This document shows positions 1-9,160 of a stretch of DNA of 64,000 bases, piece by piece. The position numbers were made by a program, and so were the translations under genes. Where the stretch lies: NCBI GenBank assembly GCA_005786805.1, contig SYCV01000066.1, positions 1 to 64,000 on the forward strand, given 5' to 3'. The DNA comes from Planctomycetia bacterium (GTDB lineage Bacteria; Planctomycetota; Planctomycetia; Gemmatales; Gemmataceae). How positions within the stretch are numbered: position 1 is the first letter of the stretch; every line of letters starts with the position of its first letter. The notes under the pieces were generated by a model, which saw nothing but the letters and a program-made list of their open reading frames with translations, was not told the origin of the DNA and made no database searches.

Positions 1-141
1 CCAGCCCTTCTTGAAGCCCATCACAGTGATATCAACTTACTTCTGCTCACCGCTGATAGACCAGCACGTCTTCGAAAGACTGGCTCGAATCAGAGGGCAA
101 TACTTGCTACCATGATCGAGGAAATGCCTTTTTCAGGATAG
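1..141 (+). pseudogene. menD: menD 5' fragment (SEPHCHC synthase), truncated
   Basis: Reading frame 1 from the window edge gives PALLEAHHSDINLLLLTADRP followed by ARLRKTGSNQ. This matches the N-terminal region of MenD (E. coli has PALIEAG...LILLTADRPPEL..CGANQAIRQ). MenD is the thiamine-diphosphate enzyme of menaquinone synthesis that joins 2-oxoglutarate to isochorismate. The MenD-like sequence stops at the SNQ codons near base 93. The frame then runs antisense through a peptidase gene and hits TAG at 139-141. The piece is therefore a gene fragment without its 3' part; its 5' part lies outside the window. It was not in the ORF track. The identification rests on about 31 residues, but the TADRP signature is distinctive. 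Confidence 0.72.
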
Positions 142-752
142 ACTCCCGCGTGGGATGCCCGGCCAAAAATTTCGACTTCAAACCGTTCCGCGCCTACTGC
201 TCCGATCGTAATCCCCTCCGGGCCTCTTCCATCAACATTAAATCCCATGGCGGGATTTCCCAGATCTTGGGGCTTTACATACCGAGCCCCAAACAAACCA
301 CTTTCTTCACGAACAGTGAAAAGCAGCGTTATAGGAGGGTGGGGGATATTTTCTCTGATCAGTTTGGCGGCAAGGTACATCAGGCATGCCACACCAGTGC
401 GATTGTCGCCACCCAGTGCTGTCTTTCCCGACGCTGTGATTTTTTTGCCTTTTAATAAGGGAATAGCCCCGGCGCATAATGGCACGGTATCAAGGTGGGT
501 TGAGAATAATAATCGAGGCCCGCTGGAGGTTCCTGGCAGGGTTACGATAAGATTTCCGCATTCGGTGGGAAGTGGAATTTCCTTGTGTGCTGAGTCATGC
601 TTTATGAGATTTTTTGGAATACCGAGTTTGATAAGTGTGGAAGCCACATGTTTGGCAATTGCAGATTCCTTTCCTGTGATGCCATTGATTTTTAAGCAAT
701 CCATCAATAGATCCAAGGCCCATTTTTGGTTTAAAGAGGAAAGGTTAGCCAT
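90..752 (-). pseudogene. M20-family (PepT-like) metallopeptidase, 3'-truncated
   Basis: The 220-residue product carries the N-terminal catalytic half of an M20 zinc peptidase: HLDTV (residues 86-90), the bridging aspartate in GGDNRTG (114-120), the EE pair in FTVREESG (about 149-150), the metal-binding aspartate in FNVDGRGPEG (174), and the start of the dimerisation (lid) domain with RASHAG (199-203). M20 enzymes are normally about 370-420 residues. The remainder of the lid domain and the C-terminal metal-binding histidine are missing, and TGA follows immediately after VASIAL. All three minus frames stop within about 90 bases, so a single frameshift does not restore the gene. The break coincides with the end of the menD fragment on the other strand. 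The ATG at 752 is a normal start. The product is very probably non-functional as a peptidase. Confidence 0.8.
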
Positions 753-926
753 AATATCGGACTCCGTTGAAAGATTGTAAACTATTGCAAGCTATGGATT
801 TATACCCAGAAAAATTGCTGGTTTCAAGGAAATTGAAGGATCTTTTATTTGATTGGCTTTAAAAAGAGTAAAATAGATTTCCATGTAGGGCCGAATCAGG
901 CTCTTTTTCAATTTTGGGGTTTAAGG

Positions 927-2897
927 ATGAGCGATCCTGGTCATTCGCAGCATTCCAAAGGTCATCAGACTTTTTGGATGTGGGCGATGTGTCTCACAGG
1001 TGTGGATTACTTCAGTACTCTTGGTTACCAACCCTCCATAGCTTATGAAGCCGCCGGAAAACTTTCCCCCTTTGCCACCCTGGTTGTGGTGCTGGTGACA
1101 CTTTTTGGCGCTTTTCCCGTTTACTCCTATGTGGCCGGGAAATCGTTCCGGGGATTGGGATCGATCGGGATGTTGGAGAAACTACTCCACGGATGGGTTG
1201 GAAAAGCCTTGGTGATGACTCTTCTGGGATTTGCTGCAACTGATTTCGTCATCACAAAGACACTTTCAGCCGCTGATGCGGCGGAACATGTTATTTCAAA
1301 TTCATTCTGGCCGCTTGGTTTTGAATCAATGGGCCATGATAAGCAACGATTGTTGTTGACCATGGGACTTCTGATAATGTTGGGTGGAATGTTTTTACGG
1401 GGGTTTTCAGAAGTTATCGGCGTGGCGGTGCTGATTGTGGTTGTTTACATGTCGTTAAACCTTACCATCATCATCTCCTGCATGATTCATCTGTTTCAAC
1501 ACCCTGAATATTTCACACAATGGCTCATGGATGTTGAATTGGGTGGGGATCATTGGCATTTGGAGCATGCTCCGCAAATACCATTCTCCGGCATACCTGC
1601 GATTTTGGTGCTCTCACTTTTGTTGTTCCCAAAACTAGCGCTTGGTCTCAGCGGGTTTGAGACAGGCATTGCCATCATGGGTATCATCAAAGGTGATGAA
1701 ACTGATACGCCTGAAAATCCAGTTGGTCGTATTCGGAACACGAAAAAGTTGCTCCTCTCCGCCGGCTTGATCATGTCTTTTTTTCTCATTGGTTCCTCGA
1801 TTGTGGTGAGCACACTTATTCCCTCGGAAAATTTGATCGCGGCTTCCAACATGGTTGGCGCATCAGCCAAGGACAGGGCGTTGTCATTTCTCGCTCATGG
1901 TGAAAGCCCAAGGATAAATGTTTTCCCCTTTGGTTCGGTATTCGGGACCTTGTATGACATAAGCACAGTTTCAATACTTTGGTTTGCCGGTGCCAGTGCC
2001 ATGGCTGCCCTGATAAATCTTGTACCCCAATATCTGCCCCGATACGGCATGGCCCCCGAGTGGTCCCGTGCGATCCGTCCGATGGTGATTTTTTTCACCC
2101 TTGTGAACTTGCTGGTTACCTGGGTGTTTGATGCTGATGTAAGCGCCCAGGGTGGTGCTTATGCGACTGGTGTTTTAATGCTTATCTTAAGTGCCTGCAT
2201 CGCCTCAGTTATTGAGATTTATCGCTCCCGCAAAGGTATGTTTTTGTCACGGGTGCCGTGGTATTTTTCAATGGTCACCATTGCATTTGCCTACACAGCC
2301 TTTGCGGTTATCATTGAAAAACCTGAAGGATTGAAAATAGGAGCGTTTTTCATCGGTGCCATTTTTATCTCCTCTTTTGTTTCGCGGTTGCGTAGGTCTA
2401 CCGAACTACGATTCCTGGGTTTTGAATTTGTGGATGATCATTCCAGGTTCTTGTGGGAAACGCTTGAGCACCTTGAGTTTCCTGTACTGGTGCCTCATCG
2501 GCCCGGACGCAGGGAATTGCTTATCAAAGAGGCTATAATCCGCAAGGAGCATCGAATCAGTTCGGATGTTCCCATATTATTCCTTGAAGTCTCGAGGGGT
2601 GATACCAGTGAATTCTACCAGCAACCTTTGCTCGAGGTGGAGCAGTATGATGGTCGTTTTGTTTTGAAAGTTTCGCGTTGCTCATCAATCTCCCATGTGA
2701 TCGCCGCAATTGCCCTTGAACTAAGCAAATACGGAAGCCCGCCTGAAATTCATTTTGGCTGGTCGGATGAAAGCACCCTGTCTGCTAATTTGAGCTTTTT
2801 ATTATTTGGTGAGGGTAATGTTCCGTGGATGGTTAGGGAACTCATTTCAAAGGCCCAACCAAATGCTGAAAAACAACCAAGAATTATTATTGGTTAA
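927..2897 (+). CDS. APC-superfamily permease with cytosolic C-terminal domain
   Basis: An integral membrane protein of about 656 residues. The N-terminal part begins with FWMWAMCLTGVDYFSTLGYQ, resembling the first helix of amino-acid/polyamine/organocation (APC) permeases, and is followed by about a dozen hydrophobic segments up to residue 510. The last 150 residues are soluble and contain no membrane segment, suggesting a cytosolic regulatory domain. The family moves amino acids or related cations; the substrate cannot be told from the sequence. The ORF is open from 849, but conserved sequence starts at MSDPGHSQ, so the ATG at 927 (directly after TTAAGG) is preferred. It is divergent from the broken M20 gene. 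Confidence 0.7.
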   Translation: MSDPGHSQHSKGHQTFWMWAMCLTGVDYFSTLGYQPSIAYEAAGKLSPFATLVVVLVTLFGAFPVYSYVAGKSFRGLGSIGMLEKLLHGWVGKALVMTLLGFAATDFVITKTLSAADAAEHVISNSFWPLGFESMGHDKQRLLLTMGLLIMLGGMFLRGFSEVIGVAVLIVVVYMSLNLTIIISCMIHLFQHPEYFTQWLMDVELGGDHWHLEHAPQIPFSGIPAILVLSLLLFPKLALGLSGFETGIAIMGIIKGDETDTPENPVGRIRNTKKLLLSAGLIMSFFLIGSSIVVSTLIPSENLIAASNMVGASAKDRALSFLAHGESPRINVFPFGSVFGTLYDISTVSILWFAGASAMAALINLVPQYLPRYGMAPEWSRAIRPMVIFFTLVNLLVTWVFDADVSAQGGAYATGVLMLILSACIASVIEIYRSRKGMFLSRVPWYFSMVTIAFAYTAFAVIIEKPEGLKIGAFFIGAIFISSFVSRLRRSTELRFLGFEFVDDHSRFLWETLEHLEFPVLVPHRPGRRELLIKEAIIRKEHRISSDVPILFLEVSRGDTSEFYQQPLLEVEQYDGRFVLKVSRCSSISHVIAAIALELSKYGSPPEIHFGWSDESTLSANLSFLLFGEGNVPWMVRELISKAQPNAEKQPRIIIG

Positions 2898-2970
2898 CAA
2901 TTGCTCTTTGATGAACGCTAAAATAGTATTTAAACCGTCATGAGGATTAAATTCACGGGGTCAAACAGGT

Positions 2971-4902
2971 ATGAGAATTAAAAATATTTTTGGTCTGGTT
3001 CTGCCTTCACTTGTTATCTGGGGACTTGCTTTGTCTCCCTTGCCCGGAGCTGATAAAGATTCCTTGCCCTCCACTGAAAATGTGAAAAAGGATATTTTTT
3101 TCCTCGCATCTGATAAGTGTGAGGGGCGCGGTCCGTTGACCAAGGGATTGGATCTTGCTGCGGATTACATAAGCGGGCAATTCAAGGACGCAGGCCTCAA
3201 GCCTCTTGGCAAGGATGGTTCATATTTCCAGCCTTTTAAAATCGCGGGCGCAAAGTTGGATGAAAAACCAAATTTGGTGATAAAGGCTTCAAATTTGCAG
3301 GTGGATACACAACCTAAAAATCGAAGGTTCAAGTTTTCCCATAGGTTGGATACTTCAGGGAAACAGGAAAAAATATTCGCTTTGGAGGTGGGTAAGGATT
3401 TTGAGGCAATGGGATTGTCACAAGCCGGAAAAGCAAATGGAAACATTGTTTTTTGCGGATTTGGAATAACAGTGGATGACGGCAAGAAATACGATGATTA
3501 TTCAAACATAGATGCCAAGGGCAAAATTGTCATGGTTCTTCGGGATGCCCCCAAGTTCAAGGAAGAGTCCAAGATATTTGATTCAAATGGAAAAAAAAGA
3601 CAGTTGGCTTCGTTGACTGAAAAGATTTTGAATGCCGAAAAACACGGGGCCTTGGCGGTGCTTTTTGTAAATGACCGGGATACTGCCAAGGAGACTTCAG
3701 ATGCATTGTTGCCATTTAATTACACCGCGCTTGCGCGAAGTCCCGGTAAGATTCCCGCATTTCATCTCTCGAGGTCCATCGCCGGTGAATTGGTCAGCGT
3801 GGCCTTGGGCAAAAACCTTGATGATATCCAGAAAAATATCGAGGAATCGATGGTTTCCGCCAGTGCTTTATTGGATGCGATCTCGGTCGATTTGGAATTA
3901 AAGCTTACCCGTGGGAAAGATGTTGTACCCTTGAAAAATATCGCAGGGGTCTTGGATGGAAGTGGCCCGTTGGCTAATGAAACCATTGTGATTGGTGCCC
4001 ATTATGACCATTTGGGGTACGGTGGGGCGGGTAGTCTATCGAGCCAGAAAAAACTTTTGATCCATCATGGTGCGGATGATAACGGTTCCGGAACCACGGG
4101 GATGCTTGAACTGGTGCGAAGATTTTCAGCCATCAAAAATCGGCAGGGAAGAAAAATCTTGTTCATGGCCTTTAGTGGCGAGGAATTGGGGCTATTTGGC
4201 TCCGCCCACTTTGTGAACAATCCGTTGATTCCAATTTCTGAAATTTCCGCCATGGTGAATCTGGACATGATTGGGCGCTTGTCCAAGGATGCCGATACCA
4301 AGAAAGACAAGGTTCTTCTCGAAGGCACAGGTACTGCTGAAATATTTGAGCCACTTTTGGACAAGAAGAACAGTTCCGGGGATTTTGTTTTTGTAAAGAA
4401 AAAAAGTGGATTTGGGCCCAGTGACCATGCGTCGTTCTGTGAGAAAAAAATTCCAGTGCTTTTCTTCTGGACTGGTACACACCCGGAATACCATACCCCT
4501 TTGGATACAGCCGAAAGAATCAATCTTGATGGATTGTTGAAGATAGTGGGGTTCGTCGAAAAAATAGTCGTTGAATTATCCCAGGTTGAAAAAAGACCCG
4601 CTTTTGTCGAGGTCAAGGGTGGTGCTTCCCCAAGGCCTGCTGGAAATATGCCAAGGTTGGGAATTCGGCCCGGATACTCAGATGATAAGGAAGGCGTGCT
4701 TGTGGAAGGTGTTTCGGACGGTGATCCTGCCGCAAAAGCTGGGATCAAGAAGGGGGATAGGATCATTGAAATCAGTGGGAAAAAAGTCGGCAACATTGAA
4801 ACCTACATGCAAATCATGGCTGGAGAGAAAAAAGGAACAACCATCGATGTGGGAGTTGAAAGGGATGGTAAAAAAATCAAAGTGCCGGTGAAACTGGATT
4901 GA
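2971..4902 (+). CDS. secreted M28-family zinc aminopeptidase with C-terminal PDZ domain
   Basis: A 643-residue exported peptidase. Residues 1-26 form a signal peptide ending near LSPLPGA. An insert at about residues 120-280 fits a PA (protease-associated) domain. The M28 catalytic domain shows the expected ligands in order: GAHYDHLG (about 340), the bridging aspartate in HHGADDNGSG (about 365), catalytic EE in FSGEELGLFG (about 402), the aspartate in NLDMIGR (about 430) and the histidine in SDHASF (about 484). A PDZ domain fills about 566-643 (GVLVEGVSDGDPAAKAGIKKGDRI). This layout is known for M28 peptidases that trim peptides in the periplasm; the substrate is unknown. The gene is convergent with the next one, 9 bases apart. 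Confidence 0.9.
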   Translation: MRIKNIFGLVLPSLVIWGLALSPLPGADKDSLPSTENVKKDIFFLASDKCEGRGPLTKGLDLAADYISGQFKDAGLKPLGKDGSYFQPFKIAGAKLDEKPNLVIKASNLQVDTQPKNRRFKFSHRLDTSGKQEKIFALEVGKDFEAMGLSQAGKANGNIVFCGFGITVDDGKKYDDYSNIDAKGKIVMVLRDAPKFKEESKIFDSNGKKRQLASLTEKILNAEKHGALAVLFVNDRDTAKETSDALLPFNYTALARSPGKIPAFHLSRSIAGELVSVALGKNLDDIQKNIEESMVSASALLDAISVDLELKLTRGKDVVPLKNIAGVLDGSGPLANETIVIGAHYDHLGYGGAGSLSSQKKLLIHHGADDNGSGTTGMLELVRRFSAIKNRQGRKILFMAFSGEELGLFGSAHFVNNPLIPISEISAMVNLDMIGRLSKDADTKKDKVLLEGTGTAEIFEPLLDKKNSSGDFVFVKKKSGFGPSDHASFCEKKIPVLFFWTGTHPEYHTPLDTAERINLDGLLKIVGFVEKIVVELSQVEKRPAFVEVKGGASPRPAGNMPRLGIRPGYSDDKEGVLVEGVSDGDPAAKAGIKKGDRIIEISGKKVGNIETYMQIMAGEKKGTTIDVGVERDGKKIKVPVKLD

Positions 4903-4911
4903 TTCGTGGTG

Positions 4912-5565
4912 TTATTTGCCCCCGAATATCCAACTTAGGAAGCTTTTTGAATTGGCTGTCTGCTTTGAAGGGGCGGTGCTTTGGTCATCCGTTTTTAATC
5001 CGCGCAAAGGTTCCGTCCCCGCATTTTGAAGCCTGGATTTTATTGACTCTATCTTGCTTTTTAAAACGGGGTCCTTGGATTGCTTCTCTATCTCAATTTC
5101 CAAATCGGCTTTTAATCTTTCCAAGTCATACTTCTGCCTGGCAAGTTCAGCTCTCTCCCTGCTTGCACGAATTTCCTCGTCGCACAATTGCTTTTCCATC
5201 AATGCGATTTCTTTGATAAGTGATTCTTTTTTAGATTCTAAATCCCCGATACCGGCGGATAAGTCACTCCCGCTGGTGGATTGTTGTGTCTTCTCAATTC
5301 CAATATCGTTGCCACCCGGGCCGTAAAGGCGGTCCTCCAATTCCGTGATGACCTTTTGCAGTTCCAGGTTCTCGGAGTGTAATTTTCGTATAGTCTCAGA
5401 TTTTTCCTCAAGCAACTGTTCTAACTCGTTTTCGGGGAGAAGTGTTCCGAATGATTTCTGATTGTTGCCTGAAAGATTTGAATTCGTAAGCGCTTGATCC
5501 AACTCCAGGCAAAGCTTTTTGAGTTGCTCATTTTCTTCACGCAAAGCTGCCATTTCGTCAGGCAT
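4912..5565 (-). CDS. coiled-coil hypothetical protein
   Basis: I do not recognise a family. From ATG 5565 the product is about 217 residues, rich in Glu, Lys, Leu and Gln. It has long heptad-like stretches (ALREENEQLKKLCLELDQAL, EELLEEKSETIRKLHSENLEL, and SLIKEIALMEKQLCDEEIRA onward), so most of it should form coiled coil. There is no signal peptide and no membrane segment until a short aromatic tail, SFLSWIFGGK. The ORF is open to 5595, but MPDEMAALREEN is the more natural start. It is monocistronic and convergent with the M28 gene. A structural or scaffolding role is only a guess. Confidence 0.65.
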   Translation of the reverse strand: MPDEMAALREENEQLKKLCLELDQALTNSNLSGNNQKSFGTLLPENELEQLLEEKSETIRKLHSENLELQKVITELEDRLYGPGGNDIGIEKTQQSTSGSDLSAGIGDLESKKESLIKEIALMEKQLCDEEIRASRERAELARQKYDLERLKADLEIEIEKQSKDPVLKSKIESIKSRLQNAGTEPLRGLKTDDQSTAPSKQTANSKSFLSWIFGGK

Positions 5566-5775
5566 TTTAGTTCCTTCAATCAATATCCGTTGCAAGATGA
5601 TTTTTTTTTGTGACTATTGAAATTATAGGCGGAAAAAAAATAGTTCCCATCTAATCAAATTATTTTTGATGTCTAACTTTCCACTATTAGTAGCATACGC
5701 CTTTTTGTTTAATTGTTCTACTATATATTCAAGGGATTGTAGGTTCAGGCACCCCCTTCCTTAAGAGGAAAAACG

Positions 5776-6975
5776 ATGAAGGAATTCCAATTAGGTTTTG
5801 GATGTGAGACATGGGAATTGAAGTTCAGCGAAGATCAAGTTGTAGAGGAATTCCTGCCAAATTTGAAAGTCACCACTACTAAAGTCATGGATCTTGTTTG
5901 TAATGCACTGGCTAACCCGGTTGGATATCCTGAGCTTAAGCGGGCGATTACTCCTGATGATCGGTTGGCCATTGTTATGGTTGATCAATTCAATGGTTTT
6001 TTTGAAATACTGGTTTCGGTACTCCGGTATGTTTTGGATGCTGGTGTGGCAATGGAAAATGTGACCATTGTATGCCTTGCTGAGGCTGATTCTGATTCAT
6101 GGGTTGAGAATCTTCCTGATGAATTCAATGAGATAAAAATTGAGATCCATAATCCCGATAATAAGAAAAGTCATGCGTTTTTGACATCAGATGAAAATAT
6201 TGGAAAGCTCTATCTCAATCGGACTATCATTGAGGCGGACCAGATTATAGTTTTGGGGAAAAGACAGTTTGACCCAGTATTCGGGATTTCGGGGGCAGAA
6301 TCAGATCTTTACCCGACTTTTGCAAATTCCGAAATGATAGCCTCATTTTCAAAAACGAACATGTCCGATTCAGCACCAGGTTCATCCATGGCCATGCAAC
6401 AGGCTGTCAAGGTCTCCTGGTTGCTGGGTGCCCCATATTTTATCCAGGTGATTGAGGGCGCAAATCAATCTGTTGAGGAAATTATCGTTGGAGCTAGCGA
6501 AGCTAACAGGTTTGCGGAAAAGAAACTAAACGAGATATGGAAACGCGAAACTTTAAAAACTTATGAGATTGTAATTGCATTGGTCGGCGGGCCGGGCGAG
6601 AAAATTGGATTTGCCCAGTTATGCAGGGCGGTTGGATGTGCCAAAAGGATTGTGAAAAAAAACGGGGTTGTTGTTTTGTTGGCAAAGGCGGACTTGGATC
6701 TCGAAGTCATCAAAAAACAGCTTGATATCAAAGCTTCTGGCAAGAATGAGATTGCGTCTTCGAGGGTTTCTCCCCACCTAATAAGACAGTGGGTGGAAGC
6801 TGCCTCAGAGAATAAAGTTTTTGTGTCAACTTTTGAAGGAGGGGGCGATGTTGGGCGTTTGCTTGCCAAACCGTTGCATTCCACCGGGGAATTATCCAAG
6901 CTTTTATCTGGTGGGAAAGAAATAGCGATCATTCGTGATGCCCATAAGGCCCGTATTGAAATCAGGAAGCGATAG
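5776..6975 (+). CDS. LarA-like (DUF2088) protein lacking nickel-pincer ligands
   Basis: A 399-residue protein resembling the lactate racemase LarA/DUF2088 family in length and order of segments: an N-terminal alpha/beta region (about 50-170), GKRQFDPVFGISGAESDLYP where LarA has its GG-K segment, and a C-terminal Rossmann-like half with LRYV, KKNGVVVLLA and a Gly-rich EGGGDVGRLL. LarA uses two histidines and a lysine around its nickel pincer cofactor. The corresponding places read VDQFNGFF, CLAEAD and GISGAESD, with no His or Lys. The protein is therefore probably not a standard lactate racemase. AAGAGGAA lies 8 bases upstream of the ATG. The YgfZ-like gene follows after 27 bases and is likely co-transcribed. 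Confidence 0.6.
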   Translation: MKEFQLGFGCETWELKFSEDQVVEEFLPNLKVTTTKVMDLVCNALANPVGYPELKRAITPDDRLAIVMVDQFNGFFEILVSVLRYVLDAGVAMENVTIVCLAEADSDSWVENLPDEFNEIKIEIHNPDNKKSHAFLTSDENIGKLYLNRTIIEADQIIVLGKRQFDPVFGISGAESDLYPTFANSEMIASFSKTNMSDSAPGSSMAMQQAVKVSWLLGAPYFIQVIEGANQSVEEIIVGASEANRFAEKKLNEIWKRETLKTYEIVIALVGGPGEKIGFAQLCRAVGCAKRIVKKNGVVVLLAKADLDLEVIKKQLDIKASGKNEIASSRVSPHLIRQWVEAASENKVFVSTFEGGGDVGRLLAKPLHSTGELSKLLSGGKEIAIIRDAHKARIEIRKR

Positions 6976-7002
6976 AAGATAAATTTAAAGAAAGATCATG
7001 TC

Positions 7003-8085
7003 ATGGAACAAAATAAAAGTCTTGCTGATTTTATGTTGTCACAGGGAGCCATATTCGGCGATGAGCGATTGCCCCCGACTTCTTTTGGAGATAGTGAAGG
7101 GGAATATAAAGCCGCAAGGGTTGGAGTCGCGGTGTTTGATTTGTCAAACCGCGCAAAAATTGAAATGACTGGGCCGGATGTTCCCTCGTTTTTAAATAAC
7201 ATTTGCACAAATCAAGTCGCGGATTTGCCATTGGGTGGCGGTTGTGAAGCTTTTCTTACCACCGCAAAGGCGAAAGCTGTTGCCCACATAAGGGTCTACC
7301 ACATTCAACTTGCTGATGGCAGGCATGCTTATTGGATTGATGGCGCTCCTGCCATGAATCGTAAAATTGAAGAGCATTTGGATCATTATTTGATAAGCGA
7401 GCAGGTTGCTTTTGCGGACCGTACGGCAGATTTTGACCAGTTTCTTGTGGTTGGCCCGGAGACTAAATCAGTAATTGGAAAATTGGTCGGTGAGAAATTG
7501 CCTGAATTGGAGGCACATCAATTTTTAGTCAGGCCTTTGAAAGATGCGGGACCTTGCCACATTCGTTTCGAGCCGGACTTAAACATTTCCGCGTATGAGA
7601 TAGTATGTTTGAAAAGTCGCTCCATGGGCGTCTACATGGCTTTGTTGTCTGCCGGAGTCAAACCTGCTGGATCAGAGGCCCTGGAAATATTACGAGTGGA
7701 AGCTGGATATCCCGAAGCTGGCAAGGAAATCGAGGAAACCACTTTTATTCCTGAGTTGAATCGTGCTGGTCAAGCTATTTGCTCTACAAAGGGATGTTAT
7801 TTGGGGCAGGAACCGATAGTCATGGCCCGGGACCGCGGTCAGGTCAATAGATTATTGTTCGGTTTAATTTTGGAAAAAGGAGTTGTTTGCAAAGGGGCAT
7901 TGGTTTTTAAGGATGGAAATGAGGTTGGTAAGGTCACTTCATCAGTTTATTCCCCTTTCTTAAAAAAGTTCATAGCCCTTGCCTACCTCCGCAGGGGAAA
8001 CCATGAGATGGGAACCAATTTTGAAGTTGATTTTGGTGGGGTGATCCAGACGGCTGTCTCATGTTCATTGCCATTCAATTCCTGA
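7003..8085 (+). CDS. ygfZ: YgfZ/GcvT-like folate-binding protein
   Basis: A 360-residue member of the GcvT/YgfZ superfamily of tetrahydrofolate-binding proteins. The diagnostic YgfZ motif K-G-C-Y-x-G-Q-E is present as KGCYLGQEPIVMARDRGQVNR at about residue 262, and the C-terminal beta-barrel follows (VTSSVYSPFLKKFIALAYLRR). YgfZ helps assemble or repair iron-sulfur clusters with folate; GcvT is the aminomethyltransferase of the glycine cleavage system. The cysteine motif and the absence of other gcv genes favour YgfZ. The gene is the second of a probable two-gene operon with the LarA-like gene, and its last 11 bases overlap the convergent CPBP gene. Confidence 0.75.
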   Translation: MEQNKSLADFMLSQGAIFGDERLPPTSFGDSEGEYKAARVGVAVFDLSNRAKIEMTGPDVPSFLNNICTNQVADLPLGGGCEAFLTTAKAKAVAHIRVYHIQLADGRHAYWIDGAPAMNRKIEEHLDHYLISEQVAFADRTADFDQFLVVGPETKSVIGKLVGEKLPELEAHQFLVRPLKDAGPCHIRFEPDLNISAYEIVCLKSRSMGVYMALLSAGVKPAGSEALEILRVEAGYPEAGKEIEETTFIPELNRAGQAICSTKGCYLGQEPIVMARDRGQVNRLLFGLILEKGVVCKGALVFKDGNEVGKVTSSVYSPFLKKFIALAYLRRGNHEMGTNFEVDFGGVIQTAVSCSLPFNS

Positions 8086-9100
8086 TGGATTGAAATAGTA
8101 GCACACCAAAAGCAATGCTGTTGAAACCAATGTGGATAAAAATTGGAGTGATGATATTACGGGTTTTCGCATATGCAAGTCCCATTCCCGTGCCTAGTAA
8201 AGTTAATCCCACGGGGGAAGGCCATGCGAATGCATGAATCATTCCAAAAAGTAAAGCTGTCGAAGCTATTGCAGCAATAGCCCTGTTTTTCTTGTTGATG
8301 ATGATTATCAATATTGAAACTAGAATGCTGAAAAGCAAAGGGAGCAGGGCTTTTGAGATATGTGTTTTGAACTGAAAAGAGTTCTCCGCGGAATTGTCAT
8401 TTGACATCAATAAAACAGCGTCATGCCAATCCGGGCTGAATTGGACCAAAGCCAAACAAACTGAACATGCCAGGATGACAAGAAAGCCGTTTTTTTTTGT
8501 TGTAATCCAAGGTTGTATAAGTCCCCGGAAAAATTGTTCCTCGAGTATCGGGCCGCCGATCACCGCGGAAAAAAAAACAAATGTCCATTCTATTGTCATT
8601 AGCTTTTCCCCTGCAAGTTGGGTCAGGGGATGGTCTGCAACATGCTGACCCGGAAGAAAATGTTGGATTTTAACCATTGAAAACTGAAGGAAATAGACCA
8701 ATGGGAGAAGAATTATCAGTGCGATAAATCCTTGTTTAACTGAGGGAAATATATCGGATTTTTTCCACCCTAGATCATTCATGCTGAGGCTAGTTGTGTT
8801 TGTCGCAAAATAGGGAAATAGTAAAGCTAAAAGAGGCAATGTAATTCCTGAAATCCATAATCCCATTCGGATATTTTGGATTTTATATTCTCCTGAAGTG
8901 GAATTAGCCTTAGCTTTTGCAACCAGGTCCGCGCCGTATTGTTTTTCCAGGATATTGCTTTTTTGAATCACTAAAGGCACAAAAGAAGCTGTCATAAAAA
9001 GCAACAACAGGCAGAGCGTGACCTTTGTAGCCAAAAGGTTTTCGAATCCGGTTTCACCCGGGCAGGATGAGTTCGTAAGATGATTGGTAGGTTCGTTCAT
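8075..9100 (-). CDS. CPBP-family intramembrane metalloprotease
   Basis: A polytopic membrane protein of about 341 residues from ATG 9100 (the ORF is open to a TTG at 9136). It carries the CPBP/Abi signature EEQFFRG (EExxxR) at about residues 187-193 of this start, then the second motif in FGMIHAF (histidine) and the third in PIFIHIGFNS. These residues form the glutamate-based intramembrane protease centre related to Rce1. In bacteria these proteins cleave membrane peptides or act in regulation; the substrate is unknown. About eight hydrophobic segments are visible. No clear ribosome binding site precedes either start. It is divergent from trpC (60 bases) and overlaps the end of the ygfZ-like gene. 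Confidence 0.85.
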   Translation of the reverse strand: MNEPTNHLTNSSCPGETGFENLLATKVTLCLLLLFMTASFVPLVIQKSNILEKQYGADLVAKAKANSTSGEYKIQNIRMGLWISGITLPLLALLFPYFATNTTSLSMNDLGWKKSDIFPSVKQGFIALIILLPLVYFLQFSMVKIQHFLPGQHVADHPLTQLAGEKLMTIEWTFVFFSAVIGGPILEEQFFRGLIQPWITTKKNGFLVILACSVCLALVQFSPDWHDAVLLMSNDNSAENSFQFKTHISKALLPLLFSILVSILIIIINKKNRAIAAIASTALLFGMIHAFAWPSPVGLTLLGTGMGLAYAKTRNIITPIFIHIGFNSIAFGVLLFQSIRN

Positions 9101-9160
9101 TGGATATTGTGGCGGACTGAAAAGCCTTTTGTACAATTGACAGCAAAACTGGGAATTACC

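Noticed and set aside
247-780. 177-residue plus-strand ORF at the left edge
   Set aside because: Antisense to the M20 peptidase gene; no recognisable domain.
4065-4796. 243-residue minus-strand ORF
   Set aside because: It lies wholly inside the M28-PDZ gene; the plus strand shows intact catalytic motifs, so this is an antisense shadow.
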